64,000 nucleotides of DNA. Origin: Hyaloscypha bicolor E (taxonomy: Eukaryota > Ascomycota > Leotiomycetes > Helotiales > Hyaloscyphaceae). The DNA lies in contig NW_020194667.1 of assembly GCF_002865645.1 (NCBI RefSeq), positions 1,139,762 to 1,203,761 on the forward strand, given 5' to 3'. Position 1 is the first letter of the stretch; each line of letters opens with the position of its first letter. The notes under the pieces are model-generated. The model was not told the origin of the DNA, ran no database searches, and worked only from the letters and a program-made list of their open reading frames with translations. Positions 34,676 through 47,131 of this stretch are shown piece after piece. A program made the position numbers and the translations under genes.

Positions 34676-36975
34676 TTAAGCACCGCTCCTATAAACTTGG
34701 CTCCCTTGTCCACGAATCGTAACTGTATCTCTTCTCTGCAAAATCGTAATTGCCCTCGCAAGAGCTTGCTCGCTGTAGCCCTTCCCGTCACAGAGTTCCC
34801 TTTTAAGAGTCTGTAAACTAGTAGACCAGCCAATAGGAAGACGCTTCTTCAACTCGTCCTCAAGCTTGTTTACTTCCTCGTTCAACTCTTTACTTCCCTG
34901 TCCACTGCCCATCTTTACCGCGTCCATAGTCGAAGCCAAGAAAAGGCGAATTGCTTCGTCAACATGCTGTTCCGTCGCAATCGGGGACAGTGAGATCTTG
35001 GCGAGGGACTCTGTGATACGTATGATAGCTTCCAGTTGACGGACGGTAATCGGGATAGAAGATCGTGCATTGGCCTCGAGCTCAGCGGCGTGGACTTGCT
35101 TACGGATTGAAACGAAGTGGGAGGAGAGCTTTTCTGCGGCTTCGGGGGATAGGCGGGGGGCGCAACGTCTGTTTTGTTAGTCGGTTCCCCTGATAAATGG
35201 GAGAAAGACTTCTTACGACTTGCAGTAGCTGATATACCGTTTCATCTTATCAACTGAAATTTCGGCTTCAGCCTGTTCTTCAACGCCTCGTCCTCCCATG
35301 TGAATACCCATCACGTGTTTTGCTATCCTTTCATCTCGGCCTCGATCATGGTCGTCCTTTACAATGAAGATCATATCGAAACGAGAGAGGATCGTAGTTT
35401 GGAAATCGATATTCTCTCCCGGTGTCTTGAGGTCGTCATATCGTCCAAAAATAGGATTTGCAGCAGCGAGCACTGATGTCCGAGCATTCAGGATTGTAGT
35501 GATGCCTGCTTTGGCAATTGAAATGGTCTGCTGTTCCATAGCTTCGTGGATAGCTACTCTATCTTCGTCTCGCATCTTGTCGAACTCATCGATGCAGACC
35601 ACGCCTCCATCAGCTAGCACCATAGCTCCTCCCTCAAGGTAGAACTCTCTCGTGGTATGATCTCGCTGAACTGAGGCTGTGAGACCTGCTGCTGAAGATC
35701 CTTTGCCAGATGTATAAATTGCAATAGGAGCGACCTTCTCGACGAATTTTAGCAGTTGAGATTTTGCGGTACCAGGGTCACCAAGCAAAAGAACGTTGAT
35801 ATCTCCACGAAGCTTCATTCCGTCCGGTAAGATCTTCTTTGATCCACCAAAGAGAAGACAGGCAATGGCCTTCTTGATATCTTGATTGCCGTAGATGGAC
35901 GGAGCTATGCAGTTTGCAAGCACATTGTAGAGGTCGGGTCTCCGGCTCATTTCGAGGAATTCCTGCTCTTCTTCCTCGGAGAAGATAGCGTTTCCTTTCG
36001 CGGTGTGGTCAACATCGCTGTGAATGCCCACTGCTCTGAGATATGGAGTCCGAATCGCAACTGCTGAAGTAGTATTGGAGCCCTTAGATTGTTTGTTTTG
36101 GTAAATTGAGAAGATACCCGTGATCATGCATCTTGTTCCAGGAACTACGCGGTTTGTCAAGTATCGGTCTGTAGAGATGAGGACGTGTCTTGGAAGTTCT
36201 CCGACAGGAACTTGATCGGGTGCCTCTTGCAACTTGATGATCTGCTGATCAACAAATTGAGAGCTCTCGTGAACAACGACGTATGGGTCCATTGGGCATG
36301 GGTTGTCTCCGGGCATCTTAACCCTGTCGCACAGTCGAGGAAGAGATACTCCAGCAAAGCCGCCAGCGACTGGCAAAACCTTCGTCTGATGGCAATTTCG
36401 GCATTGAATGTGGAGTGCTGTTGCTTTCGAGGACAAGACCGATGCGCCAATGACGATGCCAGGTACTCGGACCAGCCGTGAGATTGTGAGAGCGTCGAGA
36501 TTTCGAATGGAAATATCGCCAGCTGAGGAGTGAAGCAGGAGCTGGTGCTCAGGGATGACAACGTCCTTAGTAGAGGGGTAGACAATACGATGGGTGCATC
36601 TCTTTAAGGCAGCCTCGAACTGGTGGTTCATCAGCAAATACATGCTAGATTGTGCGTGGTACTCACAAGGGGAATGATCTCAGCTGGTTCGGTGACGAGT
36701 CGGTGAGCCAGCTCTTCGTTGAAAGAGATCAGATGGCCGACATCGACATCGCAAAAGTATTGCTTGAGAAGAACGTTCTCGCGGATTTGGTCTCTGGTAC
36801 GAAGTTAGTTGCTGCCGATCAACCGCGCGAGGCGGGCCGACCTGTAAATGAAGGCATTCTCGAGACGGAATTGCAGAATGAACTGCTCCAGCTGCGTCTG
36901 AATTTGGCCGCGAGTATCCTCGTTGTCGTACTCGGGCGGTAGAACGCTCAATGAGTAAACAGATTGTCTGTCCAT
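34676..36975 (-). CDS. MCM5: DNA replication licensing factor Mcm5 (Cdc46)
   Basis: Four exons: 36975-36842, 36793-36667, 36619-35217 and 35168-34676, with introns of 47-50 nt, giving 718 residues, typical for Mcm5. The start [20 protein letters not shown] is characteristic. Visible parts: the N-terminal domain with a four-Cys zinc motif (CRNC ... C ... C, about 160-200), the AAA+ core with Walker A GDPGTAKS (about 366), Walker [10 protein letters not shown] (about 426), the arginine-finger motif LSRFDM (about 499), and a C-terminal winged-helix region. Mcm5 is a subunit of the Mcm2-7 helicase, loaded at origins in G1. The first donor is GTCGGC, unusual but the only one that joins IYR to DQIRENVLL in frame. 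A TTTCGCGT element lies 146 bp upstream of the start. Divergent from VPS54. Confidence 0.96.
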
Positions 36976-37579
36976 CTTGAGGGAGGTGCGCTGAGTGGTA
37001 TGGAAAGCGGGAAAGGAGTTGGGGTTGACTGATTTGGAAAATGAGGCAGAAAGAGGATGAGGGAGGGAGGGAGGGAAGGCGCGCGTGCGGGTGCGGGCGC
37101 GTCTTTCAGGAGTCGCGATTTTTCGCGTCAACTTAAAGTGGTTGCATCAAACACCCCTGCGCTTTTCTAGAATCCCGGCCGGGCATCTGCAGCCAATGAC
37201 AGCCATGCAGGTGGGCACCCATGAAAGGCTGACGCTTTCGGCGCAGGGCCATCTCTATCTCAATGTCACCTTCATCATCTCCAGTACGTATTGCACGAGT
37301 CCACGAGAGCCCCGCCATCACCGCGCAGAGAACTGACATGCAGTCTGCTCTCTTCCAGCAATGATCCCCCGATAGTAATCCATCGATTCGTCAACGAGGG
37401 TGTTGACAGGTTTCAAAGGCCTCGTGGCCCGATCCGCCTTCTTCGCCCAGTTCCTTCACCGAACTTCGTGCTTTTCGACTAGCAGCATTGGTTGCGCGGC
37501 CGCAGGGGGAGGTCGGAGGCCGTGGGGCTGAGCGCAGCAATTGTTCGAAAGTCCCTTCTTCGAGCGAACCATTCCGATC
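36976..37579. promoter_or_regulatory. Shared divergent promoter, MCM5 / VPS54
   Basis: 604 bp between the start codons. It holds a purine tract (about 37050-37080), GC-rich GCGCGTGCGGGTGCGGGCGC (37081-37100), a G1/S-type element (37121-37128) and a CCAAT box (37193-37197). No TATA box is evident. Confidence 0.6.
37121..37128 (-). promoter_or_regulatory. MBF-type G1/S element upstream of MCM5
   Basis: Read on the minus strand this is ACGCGAAA, matching the ACGCGNA core bound by MBF in fission yeast and close to E2F sites. Its place 146-153 bp upstream of the MCM5 start codon fits S-phase-timed transcription known for MCM genes. It is a short motif, so chance is possible. Confidence 0.45.
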
Positions 37580-40500
37580 ATGGCTTCTCCAGCGCCACGA
37601 CATTCCGTCGACAGTTTTTCCCCGGTATCCCCATCGCCCACACGAGGCGAATACCCATTTCCAAGGTCTGTGGGAGTCTGAAGTTTTGATATTATGGCAG
37701 ATGTACTGATGTTCAGTAGAACCGGGTCCAGCGGCAGATATCAACCAAGGCGCGGTTCAACCGCTAGCTCGATACATTCGATAGGTGGCACCTTGGATAC
37801 GGCATCACATTGGCATGGGCTAAGTGAATCTGGCCAGAATGGTGAGAATTACAATTTCCCCAGGTCTCTCGGCCACTAACAACATCCTAGCCATATCTAC
37901 CCTCCTACAACCACCCATTGTTCGGACAGGTTTGATTCCACATACCTCTGCACCAGCGTCCAGTGCACACAAACCACCTACTGCACGAGACATACCTCCG
38001 GTCACTCTCACAAATATCACTACTGTCGATCCAGCGGAATTCAAGCCTTATCTCACACAAGTCGGGGCTCTTTACGATGCGTTGCAGCGGGCGAAGGAAA
38101 ACGAAGAAGACGGCGGGACACAACTCTTCAGGAAAGGAAGCAAGGCGGACGACTTCTCGGATCTCTTGGAGCTGGATCGCCGCTCATCCAGTCGACCGAA
38201 TCTTTCGAGACAAGCTTCACTGGCCTCTTTAGCTTCATCCATCGACACCCCGACAATACGGAGACGGTCAAGTGGAGGGTCCGGCAGACGTGCGGTACAC
38301 GCACCAACGCCTCTATCGACGATACCCAACGTTTATTTCGATGAGGATTTCCATCTCGAGAATCCCCGTACCTTTGATGTCGTCAGTGAACGTTCCGAAG
38401 TAGTACGGCCAGCACCAGGAACGCCAGATGAGCGAAGAGGATCGAATGGGAATGCACTTGGGCCGCGGAAAGCGCTTGCAACCAATGCTATTCTACAAGA
38501 GAAGCTCTCTTGGTACATGGATACTATTGAAGTGCACTTAATATCATCTATCTCCACAGCTTCTACTTCTTTCTTCGCAGCTTTAGGATCCTTGCGAGAG
38601 CTTCATTCTGAAGCTGCTGATTCCGTCGAACGAATCAAAGCTTTGCGAAAAGAGCTCACGGTTCTTGACGAGGAGCTGGCTGTAGGAGGACTGAACATCG
38701 TAAATAAGAGGCGACAAAGGGAGAATCTGAAGCAACTCAGCGACGCAGTTCAACAGCTGAAGCGCATTGTCGAATCAGTTGCTAGCACTGAGTCCTTGGT
38801 TGATTGTGGGGAGGTCGAAAAGGCTCTAGACGCAATCGATGACCTGGAAAAATTAATATCAGGAGAAATTTTGAACCAAGTTACTGAGAAGGACATCCGG
38901 TTGCGCGATCTTCGAGGAGCGACAGCCTTACAAGGAGTTACAAATGATCTCGATACATTGCGATTTCGTATTGGCAAAGTGTTCGAAGCCAGGTTTCTGA
39001 ATGCACTGATGGGTGACCTGAGGCGTCACGTAGAATCAGTTTCTTTCCCGGACACCTTACAGCGCTGGAATAGTGCCTCGCAACGATCGCGAGGGGGACA
39101 CAATCGAGAGCCTTCTGTATACCCTGCCTATCTGACAATGAAGGATGATTTCAGATCCGAGCTGTTGTCAAATTTGTCCTGTCTCCATCGAGCGCGGCAC
39201 ACGTCACCCGCGACCGCAGCATATCGCGATTCAGTCTTACGCGAAATCAGAAGTATTATTCGGCGACCATTACCAGCGTCCAATGATGAAGATGCAGATT
39301 CAATGATGTCTGCTTCCACTGTGGGAGGAGGTAGACAAAAGACACAGCAAGAGAAATCAACAATCCTTGCACGCAATCTCAGAGCGTTGGAACCGGAAGA
39401 CGCTGAAGAGTTGTTAAGAAAGACATATATAGGAGTTGGTGAAACACTGAGGAGGCTTGGGACGCAAGTCAAGGTATTGCTTGATGTTACTAGCACACTG
39501 GGAGAACCAGCATCGAACGGGTTGAAATCGCCTCCAAGAAGCCCAAACGTGGCAACTCTCGATAGTCGGATTCAGCCGGCAACATCTAAGGGCATCTCTG
39601 GCCGAGAAATCCAAGAAGAAATGCATCAAACTCTGGACATGTCAAATCTCCTCGGACAAGCAGTGGACATTGCACAAGACAAGATTGTCAAGGTCTTGAG
39701 AGTTCGGTCTGAACAGATCGTACAGCTCTCAGTGGAAAACTTTCTCCGCTACTTTACTCTCAACCTATTGTTCGCGAATGAATGCGAAGCCGTCTCGGGA
39801 AGAAGCGGCACCGCCTTGAAAAACGTTGTCAATAGCCATATTAAAGAGTTTGTCCAACAGCTCAGCGAATCTGAAAGACAAGCTTTGGCTACTGGCATGG
39901 AAGCCGACCCGTGGAACGCCAAAGACTTTACAGAAGAGGACAAGGAAGAGCTGCTTCGTATCCTCTCAGCAAGCACGCATGACGCCGAAGTCTGGAGTGT
40001 TGGTAGTAAAATATGGCTTCCGCCCTCGACATCTTCTCAGGCCAAAGCGGCGAGTTCCTTGCTGACTCCCCAAACAAATGGCGCTTCAGGCACCTCAACA
40101 CCATCGGCCGCACCTTCAAAAACCACTACTCGCCCGGCAGTCATCGAAAGCGACTCGTTCCTTCTTCCGGTTCCCGCTATCCTCTGCCTGCACGGCCTTT
40201 CTTCTTTCCTCTACCTAAACACAGGCATCCCATCTATGACTCAGGAGATTGCAACTTCGATTCTGTCATACCTCACACTTTTCAATTCTCGATGTACACA
40301 GCTCATTCTAGGAGCTGGCGCAACTCGGTCAGCGGGATTGAAGAACATCACCACCAAGCACCTCGCCCTTGCCGCACAAGCTTTGTCATTCATTAGCACA
40401 TTGATCCCCCACATACGCGAGTTCGTCCGACGGCACCTAGGTTCTGGGTCTTCCGTTTCGACACTCATGGGGGAGTTCGACAAAGCGCGGCGGGCCTACC

Positions 40501-41122
40501 TAGAACACCAGCAATCCATCTATGATAAATTGGTGGATATCATGGCTGGTCGAGCCACTGCCCATGCAAAAGCAATGAAAACTATCGACTGGGAGAAAGC
40601 AGGCAAGGAAGGGGTAAACGCTTACATGGAAACCTTGACAAAAGAAACGAGCACCTTGCATCGTGTTCTTAGCAAGCATCTACCGGAGATGACCGTCAGG
40701 ATGATTATGGAGCCGGTTTTCAAGAGCTATAAAGAGCAATGGGGAAAGGCGTTTGGTGATGTAACGCTGCAGAGCGAAGCTGCTCTATCGAGGTTTGTGC
40801 CGTTCGCTATTGCAGTCTCAAACAACGCTGACCACTTAATAGGATGCTTCGTGACGCTGAACATTTCAAATCGAAGATAGGTGGACTAGATGGGGCTGGA
40901 GATGCAGGGAATTATATTGTTGGCCTCGTGAAGGCGAAAAACGTCCCCAAACCGAAACTGCCCGTTCCAGAACCAGCCCCTGCTGAAGCTCCGGCACAGG
41001 AGAACACAACTGTGAATGGCAAGAGCAGCGATGAGGTTCCTTCTGAGGAAACACCAGAAGTGGACGAAAAAGGAAAGAGAGAGGAGAAGCAAGTCGAGGG
41101 AGAGGAACACGCAGCTGCATAA
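37580..41122 (+). CDS. VPS54: Vps54, GARP tethering complex subunit
   Basis: Four exons: 37580-37665, 37717-37841, 37891-40792 and 40843-41122, giving 1130 residues. Landmarks: AISTLLQPPIVRTGL (about 72), a Ser/Arg-rich low-complexity segment (about 165-200), YFDEDFHLENPRTFDVVSE (about 220), the coiled-coil core KLSWYMDTIEVHLISSIS to LVDCGEVEKALD, and the conserved C-terminal Vps54 domain (about 650-1060, ENFLRYFTLNLLFANECE, LCLHGLSSFLYLN). The last 70 residues are Pro/Glu-rich and acidic. Vps54 with Vps51/52/53 tethers endosome-derived vesicles at the trans-Golgi. The second exon has a tandem CAGTAG acceptor (37714-37719), so one Ser can be in or out without loss of frame. Divergent from MCM5; convergent with the next gene, 368 bp away. 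Confidence 0.93.
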
Positions 41123-41490
41123 CGACCAATTATTTGAAAGAGCATAATGACTACACTCATGGAACGGTTTGCTTCTTGGGTAATGTAAAACAACTCTTCT
41201 ACCATTGTATATTCCATCAAATAAAACATTGATTGGATCCAGTAACTGGCCTCCTGAAGCTCGTCAAGTGAAGTGCAAACAACTTCTTGTTACAACGTTT
41301 AGCGATTGAGTAACCATTGCTCCCTCTCTCCTTCCATATCTAATTTAATCATTGACTCTCCTGGCGGAACGTACTACCTTGCTCGGAACAATGAGCTGCA
41401 TTGAAGGTCCTGCAGGAAAAGGATGTTCGCCGTATCTTTCAACCTCGAAGTGAAACATGACGCCGTCTGATGACTTCCTTGGCGCGTCAT
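41123..41490. other. Convergent intergenic region after VPS54
   Basis: Presumed 3' UTRs of VPS54 and the four-TM protein gene. A possible polyadenylation-type AATAAA (41220-41225, after VPS54) is visible. No gene seen. Confidence 0.5.
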
Positions 41491-42511
41491 TTACTTCTCC
41501 ACACCACCTATCAAGCCAATCCTCTCTTCTTCTCCGCTCCCACTCCCTTCTCTTAATCCTGTTCGGTCCTCCATTCTTGAGCCCTCCCGTAGCTCAATAC
41601 TTTCTTCACTCTCGTCCCCCTCGTCCTCCAAGGCATCACCGCAAAACCGCCTTTGACACGCTTCAATAGCCTAATCAATGCGTTAGACTGGGACATTCTG
41701 GTTTTGAAAGCGACTCCAGGAGCTGAGGAGCCAAGTTCCCAAGAAAGGTGCCGGCTCCCGAAAAGCTTCCGGGCTGGGCTCTCAGTAGGGAAATTCTTAC
41801 CTTCACTGCGCCTCCTCCGAACACAAATCCAATAAGAATAAAAGGGGAGAGCAGGGCACAGAACAGCCCATATATCAAGGCACTCTCCTGAATCGGAAAC
41901 TTCTTCCTCGCTCCCGGTCCCCAGAGATCCCTCAGTAACATGAGCCAACAAGAAGCTCCGACTGTCGTCCAGCCACAGGGAATGCCGAAAACAACCCAAT
42001 AGATAACGCGGGGGAACATGGAAACTGGACTCCAATGTTGGCAGAAGATGACCGCCTGCAAAGCTAAGGCTCCGAGGAAAAGGGAGGCGATGATGGCGAG
42101 AAAGATGGCAGTGCCCATGACGAATCTCCCTGCCGAGGAGCGTGGGACTTTTGGTGGTTTTGGAGTTGAGGTTAGAGCTAGGGTCGAGGTCTCTTGGACA
42201 GGTGGTTGATAGGGTGGTGGTTGCTCCTCTGTTCCATTACCTGCACCTGCTGTGGTAGAATCTGGTATTGCCGTGGCTTCAACGTCGTTGATAGGGGTTG
42301 GCGGCGTGACTTCGATGTTGGGTTTGGTTCCGTTTTCTTTACCTGGAGGAATGGTCCGGATCCAGGAAGTTAGGACAGAGGCTATGATTGCGAAGATCAG
42401 AGGTGTGAAAAGAGACCACGTGGGCGTAAGGTCATGGAAGAAGAGGGCGTATTGGCGGCATGCAGGGTCATTGTGGTGTGGTGCGTTTGTGGTGGTGCTG
42501 TGGGAACGCAT
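41491..42511 (-). CDS. Four-TM membrane protein, hypothetical
   Basis: Two exons: 42511-41801 and 41670-41491, 296 residues. A second in-frame ATG at 42571 would add 20 residues; the inner ATG (MRSHSTTTNAP) is preferred because hydrophobic sequence soon follows. The intron donor is GTAAGA, with CTAAC near the acceptor. TM segments: WSLFTPLIFAIIASVLTSWI (about 32-51), FVMGTAIFLAIIASLFLGAL (about 129-148), VIYWVVFGIPCGWTTVGASC and ALIYGLFCALLSPFILIGFV. Between TM1 and TM2 lies a Pro/Thr-rich loop with a PPPYQPP motif, and the last 60 residues (exon 2) are strongly acidic. No known domain is seen. The PPPY motif could bind a WW-domain ubiquitin ligase of the Rsp5 type, which is inference. Confidence 0.72.
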
Positions 42512-42571
42512 TTTGGAGGCTTGAATTCGGTTGGGTGCTTCTTTTTCACGCAAAGTTGACGACTGGAGCAA

Positions 42572-43281
42572 AGAAGCAGGTAAATAGTATAGGTCACCAG
42601 CTGTACAAGTGACAGGTGGTTATTGATTATGAAGGCGGAAATCGAGGCTGATGTTGGGATCGACGGCTGCGCCGCCCACAGAAGGGTAATACGGGTGTAG
42701 GGAAGGCAGACAGACGTTCCAGGCGGAGCATTTAGGGCTCGCTTATCAAGGAGGTGTGCCCTGGAAAACCCAGCTCCTCCAGTATCTTTGCACTTGCTCC
42801 ACAGTAATCGTTGCTGTACGTAAAGCCAGAAACCAATGGGAGAGCACCAAGAGGTAATTAAATAGCAGTCTAGACTTGTTATCAGAGGATCCTGCGAGGA
42901 GATCCTTCGCGCCGCTTCCCGGGTTGCAGAACAATGAGGAAGTAAGAGCCTGAGCAAGGAGGGCCTCGAATCGACCAGCTGCAAGGGATCTTGGTGACAT
43001 AGGACAGGGATACGAGCTCAAATAGTTGTATGGATGATATTCATTCAACACAGTTTGCCGACCTTCCGGATTGACCATAATGTGAAGGGTCTAAACAAGG
43101 CTGCACTGATAGAGCGATCCGGAAGATTCAAGACCAGCGAAGGTATTATGTATTATGCGCACTGAGAGCATAAATGAATATGGGCATAGAAGCTCAAGTA
43201 GCTCATGTCTATAATAAGTAGAAGGCAGTTTTTGTGGCAGGACTCCCGCCCCAACCCATGTGCCTGTACCCCACTCCCATT
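42572..43281. other. Intergenic, upstream of the four-TM gene and downstream of FPPS
   Basis: 710 bp with only shadow ORFs. It holds the promoter of the four-TM gene and the 3' region of the FPPS gene. Nothing else is seen. Confidence 0.55.
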
Positions 43282-44376
43282 TTACTTGCTTCGCTTGTAA
43301 ATCTTGGCCAAGAAACTTTCGAAAACAGTCTTCTTCAGGCCCTCTGATTCGTCAACATTGGCAATCAGCTTTCTGATCTCATCAACACGCTTCTCTTCGT
43401 ACTCCTTGTAGATTTGCTCCAGCTTTAGCTCATCGTAAAGCTTCTTGACAGCAGCCTCGTGAGTCTTGTCCTTGCGTCCATAATTATCCTCCAACACCTT
43501 TCTCTGCTCGGGAGTGGCAATCGCCAAAGCTTGATTGACCAACCATGAGCACTTGTTATCCATGATATCAGTGCCAATCTTGCCAATGTGTTCTGGAAGG
43601 CCGAAGTTGTCCAAGTAATCGTCCTGGATCTGGAAATATTCTCCCAGAGGAATCAAGATGTCTTCAGCCTGCTTCAGGTTCTTCGGTGTGGCGATGTTTT
43701 GATGGTACAAAGCGAGGGCAACGGGGAGGTAGAAGGAATAGTATGCAGTCTTGTAGATGACAATGAATTGATACTTGGACATCGAGAAATTGTCAAGATC
43801 GATCTTGTCCTCCGGTGCAGTCAGCAGGTCGCACAATTGGCCGATCTCGGTTTGGAACGTAACTTCGTGGAACAATTCGACGAGCTCAATGTATGAGGGG
43901 TGGCTACGGAAGTATTTCTTGAGGAGGCTGTAGATTGCAGATTCCAGCAAGAAAGCGTCGTTGATAGCAATCATTCCGACTTGTGGCTGTCTGTACCAGC
44001 AAGGTGCACCTCGACGAGTGATGCTGCTGTCCATGATATCGTCCGATACCAAGAAGAAAGCCTGCAAGAGCTCGGTCATCCATCCCAGCGTAGCAGCCTG
44101 GAAGTATTGCTCTTCGGAGAGGGGGGATTCGAGGAGCATGGAAACGGAGTCTGGTACAGACATTCCGCGATTGCACTTTCCACCAATGGTATTGGCATTG
44201 AGAGACTGAAATGGAGGTCAGCTCGCACGCCTGCGGAGATCAGGATCCATTCCTACAGCCTTGTACCAGTTCAAAAACTCTTCAGGGAGCTTGTACGATT
44301 TGGCATGATCGAGGAGGTCCTCAACAAGCTTGGGGAAGACGGACTCGAATTCCTTGAGGGTGGTGGTCTTTGCCAT
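43282..44376 (-). CDS. ERG20: Farnesyl pyrophosphate synthase
   Basis: Two exons: 44376-44257 and 44205-43282 (51-nt intron, donor GTAGGA), giving 347 residues, the standard length. Starts [20 protein letters not shown]. The first Asp-rich motif is DDIMD (95-99), preceded by FFLVS with the aromatic pair that limits chain length to C15, and the second is DDYLD (235-239) in [12 protein letters not shown]. The [10 protein letters not shown] and [13 protein letters not shown] blocks and the C-terminal KRSK are also typical. The enzyme condenses DMAPP/GPP with IPP to FPP, the branch point to ergosterol, dolichol, ubiquinone, prenylated proteins and sesquiterpenes; it is cytosolic. A longer upstream frame to 44604 is not the start, because the family begins at MAK. 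Divergent from APC8. Confidence 0.97.
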
Positions 44377-44864
44377 GATGACCTCAGTTGCTGGTAAGCG
44401 TCGATTGAGAGTAACAAGGGACGGAGAAAGCTTTAAGAACGAACTTGAAATCCTTTTGCCCGAAAGTTGTCGAGGACGAGGGGACTGAAGCGGTGAGAAA
44501 TGAAATGTGGGGTTCGGATTGGCAGAAACAGGGGTCCTGTCCTGGGTGTTGATCGAGTCGCGACCTCCAAACTCGGCTTGCGGGACTACAGTAGAATTGA
44601 TCAAGCGCCTGCGTCACATCTCGAAAATGTGCTGTAACGGCCCTGCGCACAAAGCATCACATCCCAGAGCTGCTCGAAGTTGGACCGTCAAACATATAGT
44701 GCAGCTACCCGCGAAGCCGACGCGTCAAACTGGCTCCGCGCGCCTTAGGACCGGCCCGCAAGGTAGTACAACACCCTCAAGACTATCAACAAGAACAAGC
44801 TGTGGCGGCCTCAGTACATCGATATAGGCCACCGCTCGCCCGGGAGCGGAGATTCAGATTCATA
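44377..44864. promoter_or_regulatory. Shared divergent promoter, FPPS / APC8, with an MCB box
   Basis: 488 bp between the start codons. ACGCGT (44720-44725), the MluI cell-cycle box bound by MBF, lies 140 bp upstream of the APC8 start; further GC-rich CGCGCGCC follows at about 44732-44740. No clear sterol-response element is seen on the FPPS side. Confidence 0.5.
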
Positions 44865-47019
44865 ATGCCTCTCAACGAGCGTGAAACAGCGGACTTGAGA
44901 GCTGCCCTGCAAGTGGCCGTGGTGAAATGCTCGGAGAGATGTTTATATCAGTCTGCGAAGTGGTACGGAACACGTTACGAGCTGCGATGCGCTTTTCTAA
45001 CGCTACACCAGGGCTGCAGAGCTATTGACAGCGATACCAACGCCAGATATCTCTTCAGAGCCGGAGGACTCGCAGATGACCGAAGTTCCTTTGGAGGGCC
45101 TACCCCCAATTGTTGTGACCGGCAACATCGACCCTGATGAAGCACAGATGGAGGCGAGAGAGATCAATCAATATCTTTTGGCAAAGTCGTTTTTTGATTG
45201 TCGAGAATATGATCGTTGCGCTGCTGTGTTTTTACCAGACACTGTCCTTTCCGGTATTCTGTCAACAGCAGCACCGAAGAACCCAAATATATCGACACCG
45301 AAAGGGAAGGGAAGAGGGAAGGCATCATCTACTCGAACAAGCTCCGCTGTTGGACCCAAAACACCAAGGCTGAGCCAGAAAAGTCTATTCTTGGCACTAT
45401 ATGCCAAATTCATGTCAGGCGAGAAGAAAAAGGACGAGGATAGTGAAATGGTCATGGGTCCACATGATGGGGGAAATACTATCAATAAGCAATTGGTGAC
45501 AATTGCTCGATTCTTGGAAGGATGGTTTGCAGAGCGGACGACGGAGAATGGGGATGTCATCGGGAGCCAAGGCTGGCTCGAATACCTGTGAGTGTGATCT
45601 TACTCCACATTAACAAAGTTGCTAATTGCTGCAGCTACGGTATGGTTCTTGCAAAAGACAAGAATGAGGAAGAAGCCATGCGTTGGCTTATTCGAAGCGT
45701 GCACCTTTATTCTTTCAATTGGGGCTGTTGGTTGGAAATGACTTCGTTAATCAGTCGAGTCGAAGATGTAAGTATAAATCTCCCCGGTTTTGCACGACTG
45801 CTAACAATTAAAGCTCAATCGAATATCTCCGCACCTCCCGCAGAATATTCTCTCCTTTATATTCCATCTTCACACCTCACTCGAACTCTACCAATCAACA
45901 CCGTCACTTTCCAATTCTTTAAATCAGCTCCTTTCAATATTCCCAACGAGTCCTTTCCTCCTCACATGTCTTGCTCTCCTAGCTTATCACACCAAAGATT
46001 TCGTCACGGCCGATGCTCACTTCAGCAATCTCCTCGCTCTTCATCCACATAGACTAGACTCACTTGACCACTATTCCAACATCCTTTACGTCATGAATTT
46101 ACGGCCAAAATTGTCATTCCTTGCACATCTATGCTCTTCGGTCGATAAGTTCCGTCCAGAGTCCTGCGTTGTAATTGGAAATTATTATTCTCTCCTTTCC
46201 TCACATGAAAAGGCTGTACAGTATTTTCGGCGAGCCCTTACGCTCGATAGATCATGCCTGAGTGCTTGGACACTCATGGGACATGAATATGTCGAACTAA
46301 AGAACACCCACGCGGCTATTGAATCCTACCGTAGAGCAGTCGATGTCAACAGGAGAGATTACAGAGCTTGGTATGGTTTAGGCCAAACTTATGAGGTGTT
46401 GGAAATGCATGCGTATGCCTTATGGTACTACAAACGTGCAGCAGGACTACGACCTTGGGATGGCAAGATGTGGATGGCAGTTGGATCTTGCCTCCAAAAG
46501 ATGGGACGTGACTTGGAAGGAATTAAAGCGCTGAAGAGAGCTTTGTTGGCTGACAGCTATTATGATGCTGGCGCAGGAAGCTCTTTCGGAAGCGGTGGGC
46601 GAGAGCGAGGTGGAACTATGGACCCCGAGATTCTCCTTCAAATCGCTGGAATGTACGAACGACTCGAGGATGATGCAGAGGCCAGAGCTTACATGGAGAT
46701 GTGTGTTGCGCAAGAAGAAGGAGCAGCCGATAACCTGGAGGCCTCTGTTATCAATATTCATGCAGATTCGCAATCATCAGATGACGAGTCACGGCCTGGT
46801 GCTGGCACTGGTGCAGCAGACTCAGGAGCGGGAACTGGCGTTACTGCTGCGACTTCCAGAGCGAGGATGTGGTTGGCGAAATATGCAATGAGGACTGGCG
46901 ATTATACAAGAGCAATGCAATTAGCGACGGAGTTGTGTCAGGACGGCGTCGAGGTTGAGGAAGCAAAAGCATTGGTCAGGGAGGTACGGGTCAGGCTGGA
47001 GGGTGGAGGCGATCAATAA
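44865..47019 (+). CDS. CDC23: Anaphase-promoting complex subunit 8 (Cdc23)
   Basis: Four exons: 44865-44962, 45012-45587, 45635-45767 and 45814-47019, giving 670 residues. The N-terminus (LRAALQVAVVKCSERCLYQSAKWAAELL) and the block KSLFLALYAKFMSGEKKKDEDSE are those of Apc8. TPR repeats run from about 330 to 545: ESCVVIGNYYSLLSSHEKAV, SAWTLMGHEYVELKNTHAAI, RAWYGLGQTYEVLEMHAYAL, KMWMAVGSCLQKMGRDLEGI. A Gly/Ser-rich insert (about 516-528) and another near 590-610 are lineage-type loops. The subunit is part of the TPR lobe of the APC/C ubiquitin ligase. The last intron ends in AAG, not the commoner YAG, but frame and protein sequence support it (LNRISPHLPQNILSF follows). Convergent with cutC, 112 bp apart. 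Confidence 0.94.
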
Positions 47020-47131
47020 ACTAGAGCATGAAGTGAGCATTCTGATACCCCTCGTTTGTCTCCATCTACTTTTGGCTCTATGTTTGATCTTGCTATCTTG
47101 AATGTCATTCATCGAGAAGTCGGTCTAACAG

